DNA of 64,000 nucleotides, taken from positions 1 to 64,000 of the forward strand of contig NZ_JAUSUG010000004.1 of the NCBI RefSeq assembly GCF_030813435.1, given 5' to 3'. Made by a program: the position numbers and the translations under genes. Positions 1-7,459 of this stretch are shown here, in pieces. Under the pieces are notes generated by a model. That model had not been told where the DNA came from and did no database searches. It saw only the letters and a list, made by a program, of their open reading frames with translations. How positions within the stretch are numbered: position 1 is the stretch's first letter; every line of letters starts with the position of its first letter. This DNA is from Evansella vedderi (GTDB lineage: Bacteria > Bacillota > Bacilli > Bacillales > Salisediminibacteriaceae).

Positions 1-162
1 TGTATCCTCGAGATACGAAAAGTGCCCTATAAGATAGGAGTTGCTACTTCCTGTATCCTCGAGATACGAAAAGTGCCCTATAAGATAGGAGTTGCACTTC
101 CTGATCAAATTCAAAAAGTGCTCTATAAGATGGAAAAGGCAGCCTTAGCTGTCTTTTCTTTT
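1..162 (+). ncRNA. Type III antitoxin RNA repeats and terminator (partial, cut by window start)
   Basis: Two nearly identical tandem copies (1-51 and 52-101, 51 and 50 nt) share the core AAGTGCCCTATAAGATAGGA. A third, degenerate copy (about 102-135, AAGTGCTCTATAAGATGG) follows. A hairpin AAGGCAGC/GCTGTCTT (136-155) with a T-rich tail (152-162) lies between the repeats and the toxin gene. Tandem repeats, then a leaky terminator, then a ToxN-type gene is the standard layout of type III toxin-antitoxin loci, where the repeat RNA is cut by and inhibits the toxin. More copies and the promoter probably lie left of the window. The repeat length is longer than the 36 nt of classical ToxI. The assignment rests on layout plus the neighbouring protein. 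Confidence 0.72.
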
Positions 163-187
163 ATGCCGAGAGGGGAAATTTTTACCA

Positions 188-790
188 ATGTCTAACCAAA
201 TTCCACCAACAGCTACAGCACTACCTACAAATTTAACTCCATCAATGTTTCAACCAGGAAAAGTACGATTCTTCTGGATGGGAACAAACTACAACAACTA
301 TTTACGTAGTATCGATGATAAGGTTCGGTTAAATACCAAGAACGGAAACAATCGTCCTAGTGTCGCAGTTGGACTTGTACTTAATGGCCATAATTATATT
401 ATTCCTCTTACCTCTCAACACGACCCACAATGGAATAACCAATTAACAGTTAAGATTAAAGAAGAGGAAACACTGAATGGAGTTACTACAGAAAAAGTCA
501 TTTCTTGTTTAAAAATCAATAATATGCATCCGGCTATAGAATCTGAACTGACATATATTGATTTTGAAGAACAGAGTGACAATTATAAACGTCTTTTGTA
601 TAAAGAATATGATTATCTTAAAAAGAATTTAGAGGAAGTTACCTCTAAAGCAACTAAACTGCACAGCAAACTCACAAGTGGAAAGGCTAGGCATTTTAAA
701 CCCTACTGTTGTGATTTTGCAAAACTTGAAGAAACATACAAACAGTACAACCCCTTAACGACTTATCCTCCCGTTCAAGTTCGTTTTTAG
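188..790 (+). CDS. ToxN/AbiQ-like type III toxin endoribonuclease
   Basis: The 200-residue protein has the pattern of the ToxN/AbiQ family: an N-terminal segment with RSIDDKVR (about 40-47), a strand GLVLNGHNYIIPLTS (about 62-76), a helix LLYKEYDYLKKN (about 137-148) and the C-terminal CCDFAKLEE (about 174-182). Family members are sequence-specific endoRNases held inactive by their repeat RNA and often act in phage abortive infection. It is preceded by the repeat array and a terminator, and GAGGGG upstream of the ATG can serve as ribosome site. At 200 residues it is a little longer than Pectobacterium ToxN, with about 20 extra N-terminal residues. The subfamily (ToxN, CptN or TenpN) is not decided. 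Confidence 0.78.
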   Translation: MSNQIPPTATALPTNLTPSMFQPGKVRFFWMGTNYNNYLRSIDDKVRLNTKNGNNRPSVAVGLVLNGHNYIIPLTSQHDPQWNNQLTVKIKEEETLNGVTTEKVISCLKINNMHPAIESELTYIDFEEQSDNYKRLLYKEYDYLKKNLEEVTSKATKLHSKLTSGKARHFKPYCCDFAKLEETYKQYNPLTTYPPVQVRF

Positions 791-818
791 GATTACTTAC
801 TATTTTAATAGATGTATC

Positions 819-843
819 AAAGACCAGGAAACTCCTGGTCTTT
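819..843 (+). terminator. Terminator after toxN-like gene
   Basis: An 11-bp perfect stem AAAGACCAGGA/TCCTGGTCTTT with a 3-nt loop, followed by TATTATTT, lies 29 bp after the toxin stop codon. It fits a Rho-independent terminator for the toxin transcript. Confidence 0.75.
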
Positions 844-942
844 ATTATTTCCTCTTGGAGGTACATTCTCTAGTTTTTTAAGAACCTTGACGATAGACTG
901 AATGATACTACCAACCTCCACTGAAATGAAACTTATATGTAA

Positions 943-964
943 AGCTTCCTAAAAAAAGGAAGCT
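943..964 (-). terminator. Hairpin at the end of the 52-residue membrane protein gene
   Basis: Stem AGCTTCC/GGAAGCT with an A/T-only loop overlaps the stop codon of the small minus-strand gene. The T-rich loop and a weak T tail make it a plausible but not strong terminator. Confidence 0.45.
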
Positions 965-1122
965 CATTTAATTAAGAGCAGTACAATGATTAACCCTATT
1001 CCACATCCAAGCCAGTTCTTCACCAAAAAGGCACCAAACTCCCTGAACTTTTCTGGGAAAAGTAGCCCCGCTAGGGTAATCAGGGACACAATCCAGATAA
1101 AATGTTCTTGTACGATGTTCAT
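964..1122 (-). CDS. Small two-helix membrane protein, unknown
   Basis: This 52-residue reading frame has a strong ribosome site (AGGAGGAGG) six bases before its ATG. The product starts MNIVQEHFIWIVSLITLAG and contains two hydrophobic stretches (about 7-21 and 40-51) separated by a charged turn with PEKFREF. I do not recognise a family. Its position between a type III toxin locus and a RepL-like gene suggests an accessory or phage/plasmid-type small membrane protein, but no function is supported by the sequence. Existence of the gene is supported by the ribosome site and the coherent hydrophobic pattern. Confidence 0.6.
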   Translation of the reverse strand: MNIVQEHFIWIVSLITLAGLLFPEKFREFGAFLVKNWLGCGIGLIIVLLLIK

Positions 1123-1294
1123 TTTTTCCTCCTCCTAGCCCCCAAAAGGCTTGTCTTACTTTACAAATATTATAATTTTGCTTATTATATATAGCAAGGC
1201 ATAAAAAAAGAAAAAAAGTAGGATTAAACCTTGATATAAAGCCATTTTATTAGTTAATACATTTTTAAAAAGTTGTTTATTTCACTACTTAAAG

Positions 1295-1340
1295 TTGTAT
1301 AAATTACAATATATATCTATAAAGTTGTAATATACACAAC
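1295..1340 (+). promoter_or_regulatory. Paired palindromic operators upstream of RepL-like gene
   Basis: Two dyads lie just before the gene: TTGTA-TAAAT-TACAA at 1295-1309 and GTTGT-AATATAC-ACAAC at 1324-1340. A further GTTGT occurs at 1272-1276. They share the TTGTA half-site and sit where a promoter for the downstream gene is expected, so autoregulation by its winged-helix product is a reasonable inference. Confidence 0.45.
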
Positions 1341-1357
1341 AAATCGAGGTGAGTTGT

Positions 1358-1801
1358 ATGGCAAAAAGAAGAAGGGGCAGTGTGAAACCATATTGGGGAG
1401 CTTTTATGTTGGATTGGTTTAAGTTTTTACAGGATCCACAGCTTACGAGCTCAGACTATAAAGTGTTATTTTATCTATGCAGCCAAGTTATACCTGAAAA
1501 TAATAATGCTTATGTCAGACAGAAACAAATAGCAGAAAACCTCCGTATGGATAAAGGAAATGTCTCCAAAAGCATAAAGAGGCTTATTAGCAAACAATTT
1601 ATTATTAAAAGCACCAATGGTTTTATGATAAACCCTCATCTTTTTTCTATTGGAAAAGTGAATTATCGTGATAGAGAATCGTTACGCGAAACATTTGATG
1701 ACCTAGTTAGCGAAGCCAATATGGACCTAAAATATGAAGCAAATGAAGAGGATAGTTGCGTAGATGTTCTTGATGAAGATATAGAAGACAATGGAATATA
1801 A
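1358..1801 (+). CDS. RepL-like winged-helix DNA-binding protein
   Basis: From the ATG at 1358 (GAGGTGA five bases upstream; a GTG at 1349 is part of that ribosome site) the gene encodes 147 residues. The first residues are basic (AKRRRGSVK). Residues about 30-100 look like a winged helix, with YKVLFYL, RQKQIAENLRMDKGNVSKSIKRL (written here as a helix-turn-helix region, about 55-78) and a wing. The C-terminus is strongly acidic. This resembles RepL-type plasmid initiators and MarR/ArsR-like phage regulators. No plasmid origin is visible, so a regulator of the neighbouring accessory genes is as likely as a replication protein. Confidence 0.5.
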   Translation: MAKRRRGSVKPYWGAFMLDWFKFLQDPQLTSSDYKVLFYLCSQVIPENNNAYVRQKQIAENLRMDKGNVSKSIKRLISKQFIIKSTNGFMINPHLFSIGKVNYRDRESLRETFDDLVSEANMDLKYEANEEDSCVDVLDEDIEDNGI

Positions 1802-1941
1802 CAATAGGTATGATGGGCAATAAATTTGTACGTGTTCCGTAGTATAAAGTCACTTCTGAAGACGGACACAAGATTATACTGCCCTAGCATCTTTTTCACC
1901 AATGAATGTTATCAAGAGATTTACCACACATACCAATATAA

Positions 1942-2097
1942 TTACCTCTGAAATACCCTGAATAACTGAGAATCAAATGCTCCATATTTGGGCTTCTTGA
2001 ATTTTATAGTTATATCACTATTGGAACAAGTTTTACAAGTACGATAATGGTATGCCCATTCTAAATTACAAAAGAGACATAAGTGCTTTTTATACAA
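1942..2097 (-). CDS. Possible small zinc-ribbon protein
   Basis: A 51-residue frame with a TTG start overlaps the end of the HEPN-like gene by 8 bases. It has two CxxC pairs (CLFC at 7-10, CKTC at 21-24) spaced as in a zinc ribbon and a basic stretch after them. The rest of 1802-2089 shows nothing else I can support. It could be a real partner gene translated by coupling, or the tail of a decayed gene, because no separate ribosome site is evident. Confidence 0.35.
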   Translation of the reverse strand: MYKKHLCLFCNLEWAYHYRTCKTCSNSDITIKFKKPKYGAFDSQLFRVFQR

Positions 2098-2647
2098 CTG
2101 GAATCCAATATTCAGACCAACATTTCTTCCTTAAATATTCTTGTCCGTTCGACTCGTGAATAAACTCAATTAATTCTCTCAAAATAATAAATTGAGCAGC
2201 AACCGAAGTCACAGCGTTTAATAAATTTCCTTTTGAAACATTTTTTATTCTATCGTGTTTAATAGATTGATAATCTTTCCACCACTTTAGATTAGCATAT
2301 GATTTTGAGGCATCAATATTTTCAAAAGGGAAAATTATTATGCTGTCATCATTTATGGTTCTTATACTAGTCGCTAGACCAAAGTCATTGTTGATATACT
2401 TTTCAATAAGATGGGCATAATCTTTCATTTTTAAATATTTACTTTTACTTTGAAAGCCAAAATTAAGGCAAAGTTGTTTAAATAATGAATCTATTTCTGA
2501 ACAAGATAACAATATAATAGATGAGAACTCATCGGAATAAACATTTTTATTTTTGTCAGAATGTGTTACATATTGATTAGTTTTTACTAACATATTTTCA
2601 ATAGACATATAATATTGCCAATGCATTTCAAATACAGATCTGTTCAA
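2090..2647 (-). CDS. HEPN-like protein of unknown function
   Basis: The 185-residue protein is predicted largely helical. It carries WWKDYQSIKHDR (about 123-134) followed by a long hydrophobic helix, a pattern I associate with HEPN-fold proteins of the W-x3-Y-x3-KHxR type. An earlier helix SIILLSCSEIDSLFKQL would be the partner helix. HEPN proteins are common in defence and toxin-antitoxin systems, often as RNases with an Rx4-6H motif; the canonical motif is not clearly present here, so RNase activity should not be assumed. It faces away from the RepL-like gene, and lies directly before an hsdR remnant and the STAND gene. Confidence 0.45.
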   Translation of the reverse strand: MNRSVFEMHWQYYMSIENMLVKTNQYVTHSDKNKNVYSDEFSSIILLSCSEIDSLFKQLCLNFGFQSKSKYLKMKDYAHLIEKYINNDFGLATSIRTINDDSIIIFPFENIDASKSYANLKWWKDYQSIKHDRIKNVSKGNLLNAVTSVAAQFIILRELIEFIHESNGQEYLRKKCWSEYWIPVV

Positions 2648-2736
2648 TGATATTATCCTCTCTATAATTAGATCTTACAAAAAATTTAATAGGTTATATT
2701 TTAATTCATTTTTCTGGCATTAACTAATTGTCAGTT

Positions 2737-2761
2737 AAAAAGGACCAGCCTGGTCCTTTTT
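2737..2761 (-). terminator. Terminator downstream of hsdR remnant copy 1
   Basis: Stem AAAAAGGACCA/TGGTCCTTTTT with a 3-nt loop. The same hairpin, with slight changes, lies downstream of hsdR remnant copy 2 (6966-6991), so it belongs to the duplicated unit. Confidence 0.65.
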
Positions 2762-2773
2762 CTTTTTTTAAAC

Positions 2774-2964
2774 CTAAGCTCCTTCAAACTGCACAGAGTT
2801 GTTGTTAAGGGTATAAATGACTCTAATAATCTTACAAATATCATCGATTTGTCTCTAAAACAACTCCGTCACGCCTCCCAATGAGCTGAAAGGATCCTCT
2901 CGGAGCTGTTTCTTTTGACAAACGTAATTAAATATGAGATTTACACAAACTTCAGATGATTCAC
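2774..2964 (-). pseudogene. hsdR 3'-end remnant, copy 1 (degenerate)
   Basis: On the minus strand this matches the two intact 67-codon frames at 7005-7208 and 11473-11676, from GTGAATCA through GACGGAGTTGTTT and AAGATTATTAG to the final GAAGGAGCTTAG. It carries an early in-frame stop after seven codons, an internal deletion and frameshifts, so it is not translated as a unit. The rest of the 2648-3053 gap contains only its terminator and the region before the STAND gene's stop codon. It is the third member of a direct-repeat family in this island. Confidence 0.75.
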
Positions 2965-3053
2965 GTTTAGCTTTTATTAGTAGAGTAAGTGTAACCTATA
3001 ATGGCTGCACAGTGTTTTGAATTTCTTACCCCAAAATTTTAGAAGAAAAATAA

Positions 3054-6000
3054 TTAATCAAACTTCCTTAGAAATTTTTGTTTTCTCTCTTCTTCTGCAC
3101 TTTCCATTAAGTATTCTAACCTGGTTGCCACGAATCTTTTTATAGGTATGAGTTTTAATCCTAGGTCTATTTCGTTTATAATATCTAAAATCCGCCTCCA
3201 ATCAGTTGCTTCTAAATTGCTCCACAATTGATCCCCATTATAACTTCTACTTCTTTTTATCCACCAAATCTTTGAAAAACATTCCGTGTCTTGATTTTGG
3301 CTTAAAAAAATTTTTATCACGTCATCAAACCATTCATTTCTCGTATTGTGAATAATATCCATAACTATGTTCATCTTTTTTTTATTTTGATGATTATTTC
3401 TTACATATTTCAAAACGAATTCTTTAGCACGTTCTAGATATTGACCATTTATTTCCTCAAAAAATACATTGCAAAAATGCTTTGCAATACCAAAATAAAG
3501 TTCTCTCTCTAAAGTAATTTCAATAATTTTTTCTAAAGAATTCTCTATATTATTTATTCTCCAAATAAATCCAAGTCCATTTTTTTGTACAAATTTTCTT
3601 TCTTCTGCTGAATAATGTTCTTCAACAAATTCTAGTAAAAAATCTGCATCTCTTTCTAAAATATAGGTCAAAATTTTACCTTTATAATCAAAATAAGAGT
3701 ACATAAAGTATTGTTGGATATACATTTCCTTTATAGTATGAAAATTACTTACTGAGTCAAGACATACGATAAGGCTTTCATCCCTGTTATCAATAATTAT
3801 TTTATTATTTCTCTTCCTATTTTCTCTGTTAATTGTTTGCAATATTATTTCATTAAAATCTTCTTTTATATCATTAAGATGTTCTAAATTTTTGAAGGAT
3901 ATCCATATAGCTTCATCTATAGACTGTATGAATCCAATAAATTGATTAACCCGTTCTTTTTCCAGTAATGACTTTTCTATGTTTTCATAAAAAGATATTA
4001 ACCATTTCAATTTACAATTGAAAGCTTTTCTCTCTAATAATGTAAAAACTCCATTTACGATGCCAGACATCTTCAAATAATTTTTAAATACTAGACTGGG
4101 TACATAGTTTAAATCACTGTTTTTATCAAGTATCAACTCTAGCAGTTCAAGTCCGATTTTACTATTGTTATTAAAGTTTTCATCAACAATTATATCCAGT
4201 ACACTATTTTGATTCCAATTATTATCAATAAAACTAACTAGATACAAATAATTTTCTACGAAATCCCTAACTTCTACTGTGGTTTCAAACACAAACGATT
4301 TTCTTAATTCTTGCTCCTTTAAAGTTTCGTACTCTCTAAAATCATCAAACTCATAAACATCTTTATCACGAATTCTATCCCAATCGATGCTTAAATACAT
4401 ATCGTAAAGTTCATTCCTGTATGTCTCTTTTAGTGACTTCAAGTTAGAACTTGTGATTAAGCTCTTGTTTAGAAACCTTAAATAATTCTGTACAAATAAA
4501 CAGTGCTCGAAAACTACCGGATCTAAATGTCGAGCAATTAATAATAAAATATATTTTTTGTCGTGAGATACTATCTTTTTATTATCACTATAATTTTCAC
4601 AGTAAGTTGATAATAAATCTAAACTTATTCTATTGTTGAATGAGAAATGACTGATTATTGTATCCCATATATTTTTTCTAAAAGATTTTATTTTTTCATT
4701 GTAGGGTAGGTCATATCTATAAAATACGACTTTGTTCTCTCTTTCAGCTTTAACTACTTCAAAAGTAAATTTTAAGAATGTTTTTGCTAATTCAAAAAAT
4801 GCTACTGAATAAAGTATATCTTTTCGATTTATTCCATTTGCTAGTTGTTCAAATAATACTAGTTGTCTGTAAAAACCATAACGTTCATCTTCTATTTCAA
4901 ATGAAAATGTCTCTCTTATTTTATGGATTAACTCTGGAAGATGTTCTGGTTGTTTCCTAACATATTCAAAACTTAATTCTAAGGTTGTTTTTATTTCGGT
5001 TGGAATAAACTTAAAGTAATTGCCTAATAGCTCAATGACATTATTTTTATTATATGCAAACTGATTTTGTTCATAAGATGTATCATATTCTTGTACCTTT
5101 ACATCCGGTAATGCCATTATTATTCCATACAAATATTCTAAAACTTCATTTTGTAAGTAAAACCAAAAGGTAGATAGGAATGTGAAACTCTGATCAGGAA
5201 CTTCTATACTTTTGAGATATTTTAGTAGTGAGGGCCTCACTTTCTCCATTACTTTTTCTGACCCGAAAGAATTGTTTGCTGCAATTACACATTCTTTAAA
5301 TCGCTCTGCTTTAGAAGCAAAAAATCTATCAAGTAACAGTTCGAATGATAAATAACCTTTCTCAATAAAAGATAGATAAAAAAAATAATTTGATATATTT
5401 TGTTCCGGCACCTTAACATATTCGTACTGTATTTCAACCAATTCCCATTTCTCTAGTTTTTCTATAGTATCTATTAGGTCGTAATAATTAATTTCAAATA
5501 CATCGATAATTGGTTCAACTAATTGTTTATTTTTATATGGCAATGTATAAAAAAATGAGATTATCCCTAAACACTGAATTGTTAATTTGTCTCCAATATT
5601 TACTTTATCGTTAATAAAAGTAGTGAAGTATTTCTTGAAAAGTTCTGAAACATTACTTAGTACTGACAAGTCTTGTTTTTCTATTGCTAATAAAGCAGCC
5701 ATTATTGCTAATCTAGGATTTCCATCTGCTATTGATAATATTTCACTTTGATACTTCTCATTTAATACTTTAAAGGGTTCTGCTTTTATTATATCTACTA
5801 TTGGTTCATCCTTAAGTTTTTCAATAAACAATACAGTTTTCGGCAAATTATTGGATAAACTATTTACCTCATTTAATGCATAATCTCTAACAGTAATAAC
5901 TATCTTTAAATTCCCTTTTCTTATTATCTTATAAAAACCTAGTATCTGGTTAAAAGCATCTATCCTATTAGCGTCATCAACAAATAAAATATAATCTTTA

Positions 6001-6779
6001 TTAGGATTACAATAATCATATAAGTCTTGTAACAAATCACAATTTTTATACGAAATACAAAAAGCATTATAGTTTGTATTTGCTATTAAAAATTCTCGTA
6101 TTGTTTCTATTGCTAATTTTGTTTTTCCCACTCCCGCAGCACCATTTAGTATAACTAAATCAAATGTTTGTATTGCAGTTTTCAATTCCTTCTTTTCTTC
6201 TTCTCTATGCAAAAAAGAGTTATCTAACGGTGTTGCAATACCACTAGATGCTTTATTATACTCTTGAATAAATGAATCTAAAGAAACTACTTGGCCAGTG
6301 TCAAATGATAAGTTCAAATATTGATATACTAGGTCCCGGTGCTGTAAAATTAATTCCAATGCAAGTGAATCAAGTGTAATTAACGTTAACTTGATACCTT
6401 TATCTTCCACTAGAATATTCAATTTATTTATATTTTCGCTGTTTAAATTAAAATTCATACACAATACAATTTCTTTAATATCGTTTATCTTTATACCAGT
6501 CTTCTCTTGATCAAGGCACTTTTCAATATCCTCTTTTAACTTCCTTACTCCAGCTGTTATGTTTGTCGAATATTCCACAAAAATGTATTTACCATCTGGT
6601 AATAAAAAGAACGAATCTGGGGTTCCTTTAGTAGTCTTCTGTTTTCCAGTTTGACTACCTGTCCTTGCAAAGGTTGCATAATTTGAGTTACGCAAAATTA
6701 AAAAACTATCACATAATTCTTGAAAAACTGTCTCATTTATTTCCATCAATCTATTTTCAATTGTCTGAAGTCTACTCAT
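3054..6779 (-). CDS. STAND-type NTPase with nuclease-like N-terminus, candidate anti-phage protein
   Basis: The 1241-residue protein has three parts. Residues 1-160 look like a PD-(D/E)xK-type domain: P54-D55, then E69 in YIFVEYST, but with serine where the catalytic lysine is usual. Residues about 185-480 are a P-loop ATPase with Walker A GAAGVGKT (213-220), Walker B ILFVDDAN (264-271) and the sensor-like VITVRDYA (294-301), typical of signal-transduction STAND ATPases of the nSTAND3 kind. The remaining 750 residues are a helical, low-complexity repeat-like region expected to sense a ligand. This architecture is that of Avs-like proteins, where target binding to the C-terminus drives oligomerisation and nuclease activation. 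No partner gene is coupled to it. Defence function is inferred from architecture and island context. Confidence 0.72.
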   Translation of the reverse strand: MSRLQTIENRLMEINETVFQELCDSFLILRNSNYATFARTGSQTGKQKTTKGTPDSFFLLPDGKYIFVEYSTNITAGVRKLKEDIEKCLDQEKTGIKINDIKEIVLCMNFNLNSENINKLNILVEDKGIKLTLITLDSLALELILQHRDLVYQYLNLSFDTGQVVSLDSFIQEYNKASSGIATPLDNSFLHREEEKKELKTAIQTFDLVILNGAAGVGKTKLAIETIREFLIANTNYNAFCISYKNCDLLQDLYDYCNPNKDYILFVDDANRIDAFNQILGFYKIIRKGNLKIVITVRDYALNEVNSLSNNLPKTVLFIEKLKDEPIVDIIKAEPFKVLNEKYQSEILSIADGNPRLAIMAALLAIEKQDLSVLSNVSELFKKYFTTFINDKVNIGDKLTIQCLGIISFFYTLPYKNKQLVEPIIDVFEINYYDLIDTIEKLEKWELVEIQYEYVKVPEQNISNYFFYLSFIEKGYLSFELLLDRFFASKAERFKECVIAANNSFGSEKVMEKVRPSLLKYLKSIEVPDQSFTFLSTFWFYLQNEVLEYLYGIIMALPDVKVQEYDTSYEQNQFAYNKNNVIELLGNYFKFIPTEIKTTLELSFEYVRKQPEHLPELIHKIRETFSFEIEDERYGFYRQLVLFEQLANGINRKDILYSVAFFELAKTFLKFTFEVVKAERENKVVFYRYDLPYNEKIKSFRKNIWDTIISHFSFNNRISLDLLSTYCENYSDNKKIVSHDKKYILLLIARHLDPVVFEHCLFVQNYLRFLNKSLITSSNLKSLKETYRNELYDMYLSIDWDRIRDKDVYEFDDFREYETLKEQELRKSFVFETTVEVRDFVENYLYLVSFIDNNWNQNSVLDIIVDENFNNNSKIGLELLELILDKNSDLNYVPSLVFKNYLKMSGIVNGVFTLLERKAFNCKLKWLISFYENIEKSLLEKERVNQFIGFIQSIDEAIWISFKNLEHLNDIKEDFNEIILQTINRENRKRNNKIIIDNRDESLIVCLDSVSNFHTIKEMYIQQYFMYSYFDYKGKILTYILERDADFLLEFVEEHYSAEERKFVQKNGLGFIWRINNIENSLEKIIEITLERELYFGIAKHFCNVFFEEINGQYLERAKEFVLKYVRNNHQNKKKMNIVMDIIHNTRNEWFDDVIKIFLSQNQDTECFSKIWWIKRSRSYNGDQLWSNLEATDWRRILDIINEIDLGLKLIPIKRFVATRLEYLMESAEEERKQKFLRKFD

Positions 6780-6965
6780 TAGGTTCCCCTTTCTCTTGAA
6801 GTATGCAGAATAATAATATTAATAGATTCCTGTCAATTCAATTGTAACATAATGGAAGTTACAAACAATATTTCTCCTTATTTTCAACAAGGTATTTATT
6901 TTTCGGTATAACTTTAAAAAAACTAAGTAGTGGCAAGGTAGTTAGTAGGAACTTGTTTGTAACGT

Positions 6966-6991
6966 AAAAAGGACCACACTTGGTCCTTTTT
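6966..6991 (-). terminator. Terminator downstream of hsdR remnant copy 2
   Basis: Stem AAAAAGGACCA/TGGTCCTTTTT closing on a 4-nt loop, 13 bases past the copy 2 stop codon on the minus strand, with a T run. Confidence 0.7.
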
Positions 6992-7004
6992 CTTTTGTAT
7001 AATC

Positions 7005-7208
7005 CTAAGCCCCTTCAAAATGCTCAGTGTTTTTATTAATTGTATCAATGACACTAATAATCCTACGAGCATCATCAATATTGTCTCTAAACAACTCCGT
7101 CACACTTCCTAGTGAGCGGAATGGATCCTCTTGCAGCACTTTCTTTTCTAGGGTTCCATTTTTGACAACGTACTCAATTATGAGTTTTACAAACCTCAAT
7201 TGATTCAC
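7005..7208 (-). pseudogene. hsdR 3'-end remnant, copy 2 (open 67-codon frame)
   Basis: The open frame starts with GTG (VNQLRFVKLIIEYVVKNG...) and corresponds to the extreme C-terminus of type I restriction subunit HsdR, including the family-like DPFRSLGSVTELF (about 28-40) and a terminal helix ISVIDTINKNTEHFEGA. HsdR is normally about 1000 residues, so this is a tail without motor or nuclease domains. It differs from copy 3 at only a few positions. Similarity to the other copies ends abruptly at the GTG codon, next to the 7230 repeat. It may be expressed as a small protein, but I treat it as a recombination scar. Confidence 0.7.
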
Positions 7209-7229
7209 ATTACCCTATTAAATAAAAAA

Positions 7230-7259
7230 AATAGGCAACAGCAACTACTGTTAGTTGCC
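7230..7259. other. Left candidate attachment-site repeat (attL-like)
   Basis: This 30-bp stretch (core AATAGGCAACA...GTTAGTTGCC) matches 27 of 30 positions with 20599-20628, which spans the stop codon and terminator of rlmCD, in the same orientation 13.37 kb away. On the minus strand it also forms an imperfect hairpin followed by a long T run, as the rlmCD terminator would. The simplest reading is a copied or split attachment site at the left end of an element integrated in the 3' end of rlmCD. Confidence 0.6.
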
Positions 7260-7331
7260 AAGTGGTTTCTCGCTCCTTAAAATTTCCACTAAAATAATTT
7301 CTCAAAAACCTCTATAACATCAAATAAAAAC

Positions 7332-7353
7332 GGTTATAATGGGAATTATAACC
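7332..7353. promoter_or_regulatory. Dyad between attL-like repeat and MmeI-like gene
   Basis: A perfect 8-bp inverted repeat GGTTATAA-TGGGAA-TTATAACC; a related GGCTATAACCG lies at about 7418-7428. It has no T run, so it looks more like a protein-binding site than a terminator. Nothing else is seen between 7260 and 7459. Confidence 0.35.
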
Positions 7354-7459
7354 AAACTAATCTATCTTCCAATCATCAGGGGCCATTGGCCTCCCCCATT
7401 CCCTCCTATAATTTGGCTATAACCGATCAATAATTCCCTTTACCACTTAAAATTAAATT

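Noticed and set aside
1-101. Tandem repeats as a CRISPR array
   Set aside because: The copies follow each other directly without spacers of similar size, no cas gene is near, and a ToxN-like gene follows, so type III antitoxin repeats fit better.
1324-1340. Plasmid origin iterons near the RepL-like gene
   Set aside because: Only two dissimilar dyads and no A/T-rich direct-repeat series; operators are the simpler reading.
1663-1902. Minus-strand 79-codon frame overlapping the RepL-like gene
   Set aside because: It is antisense to the acidic tail of the RepL-like gene, has no ribosome site and a low-complexity serine-rich product.
4778-4960. Plus-strand frame inside the STAND gene
   Set aside because: Shadow of the real minus-strand gene; leucine/valine-rich product caused by the A/T-rich opposite strand.
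7230-7259. Left 30-bp repeat as merely a common terminator
   Set aside because: Its identity with the rlmCD site extends through the loop and beyond the stem, which is more than two unrelated terminators would share, but this explanation is kept as the main alternative.
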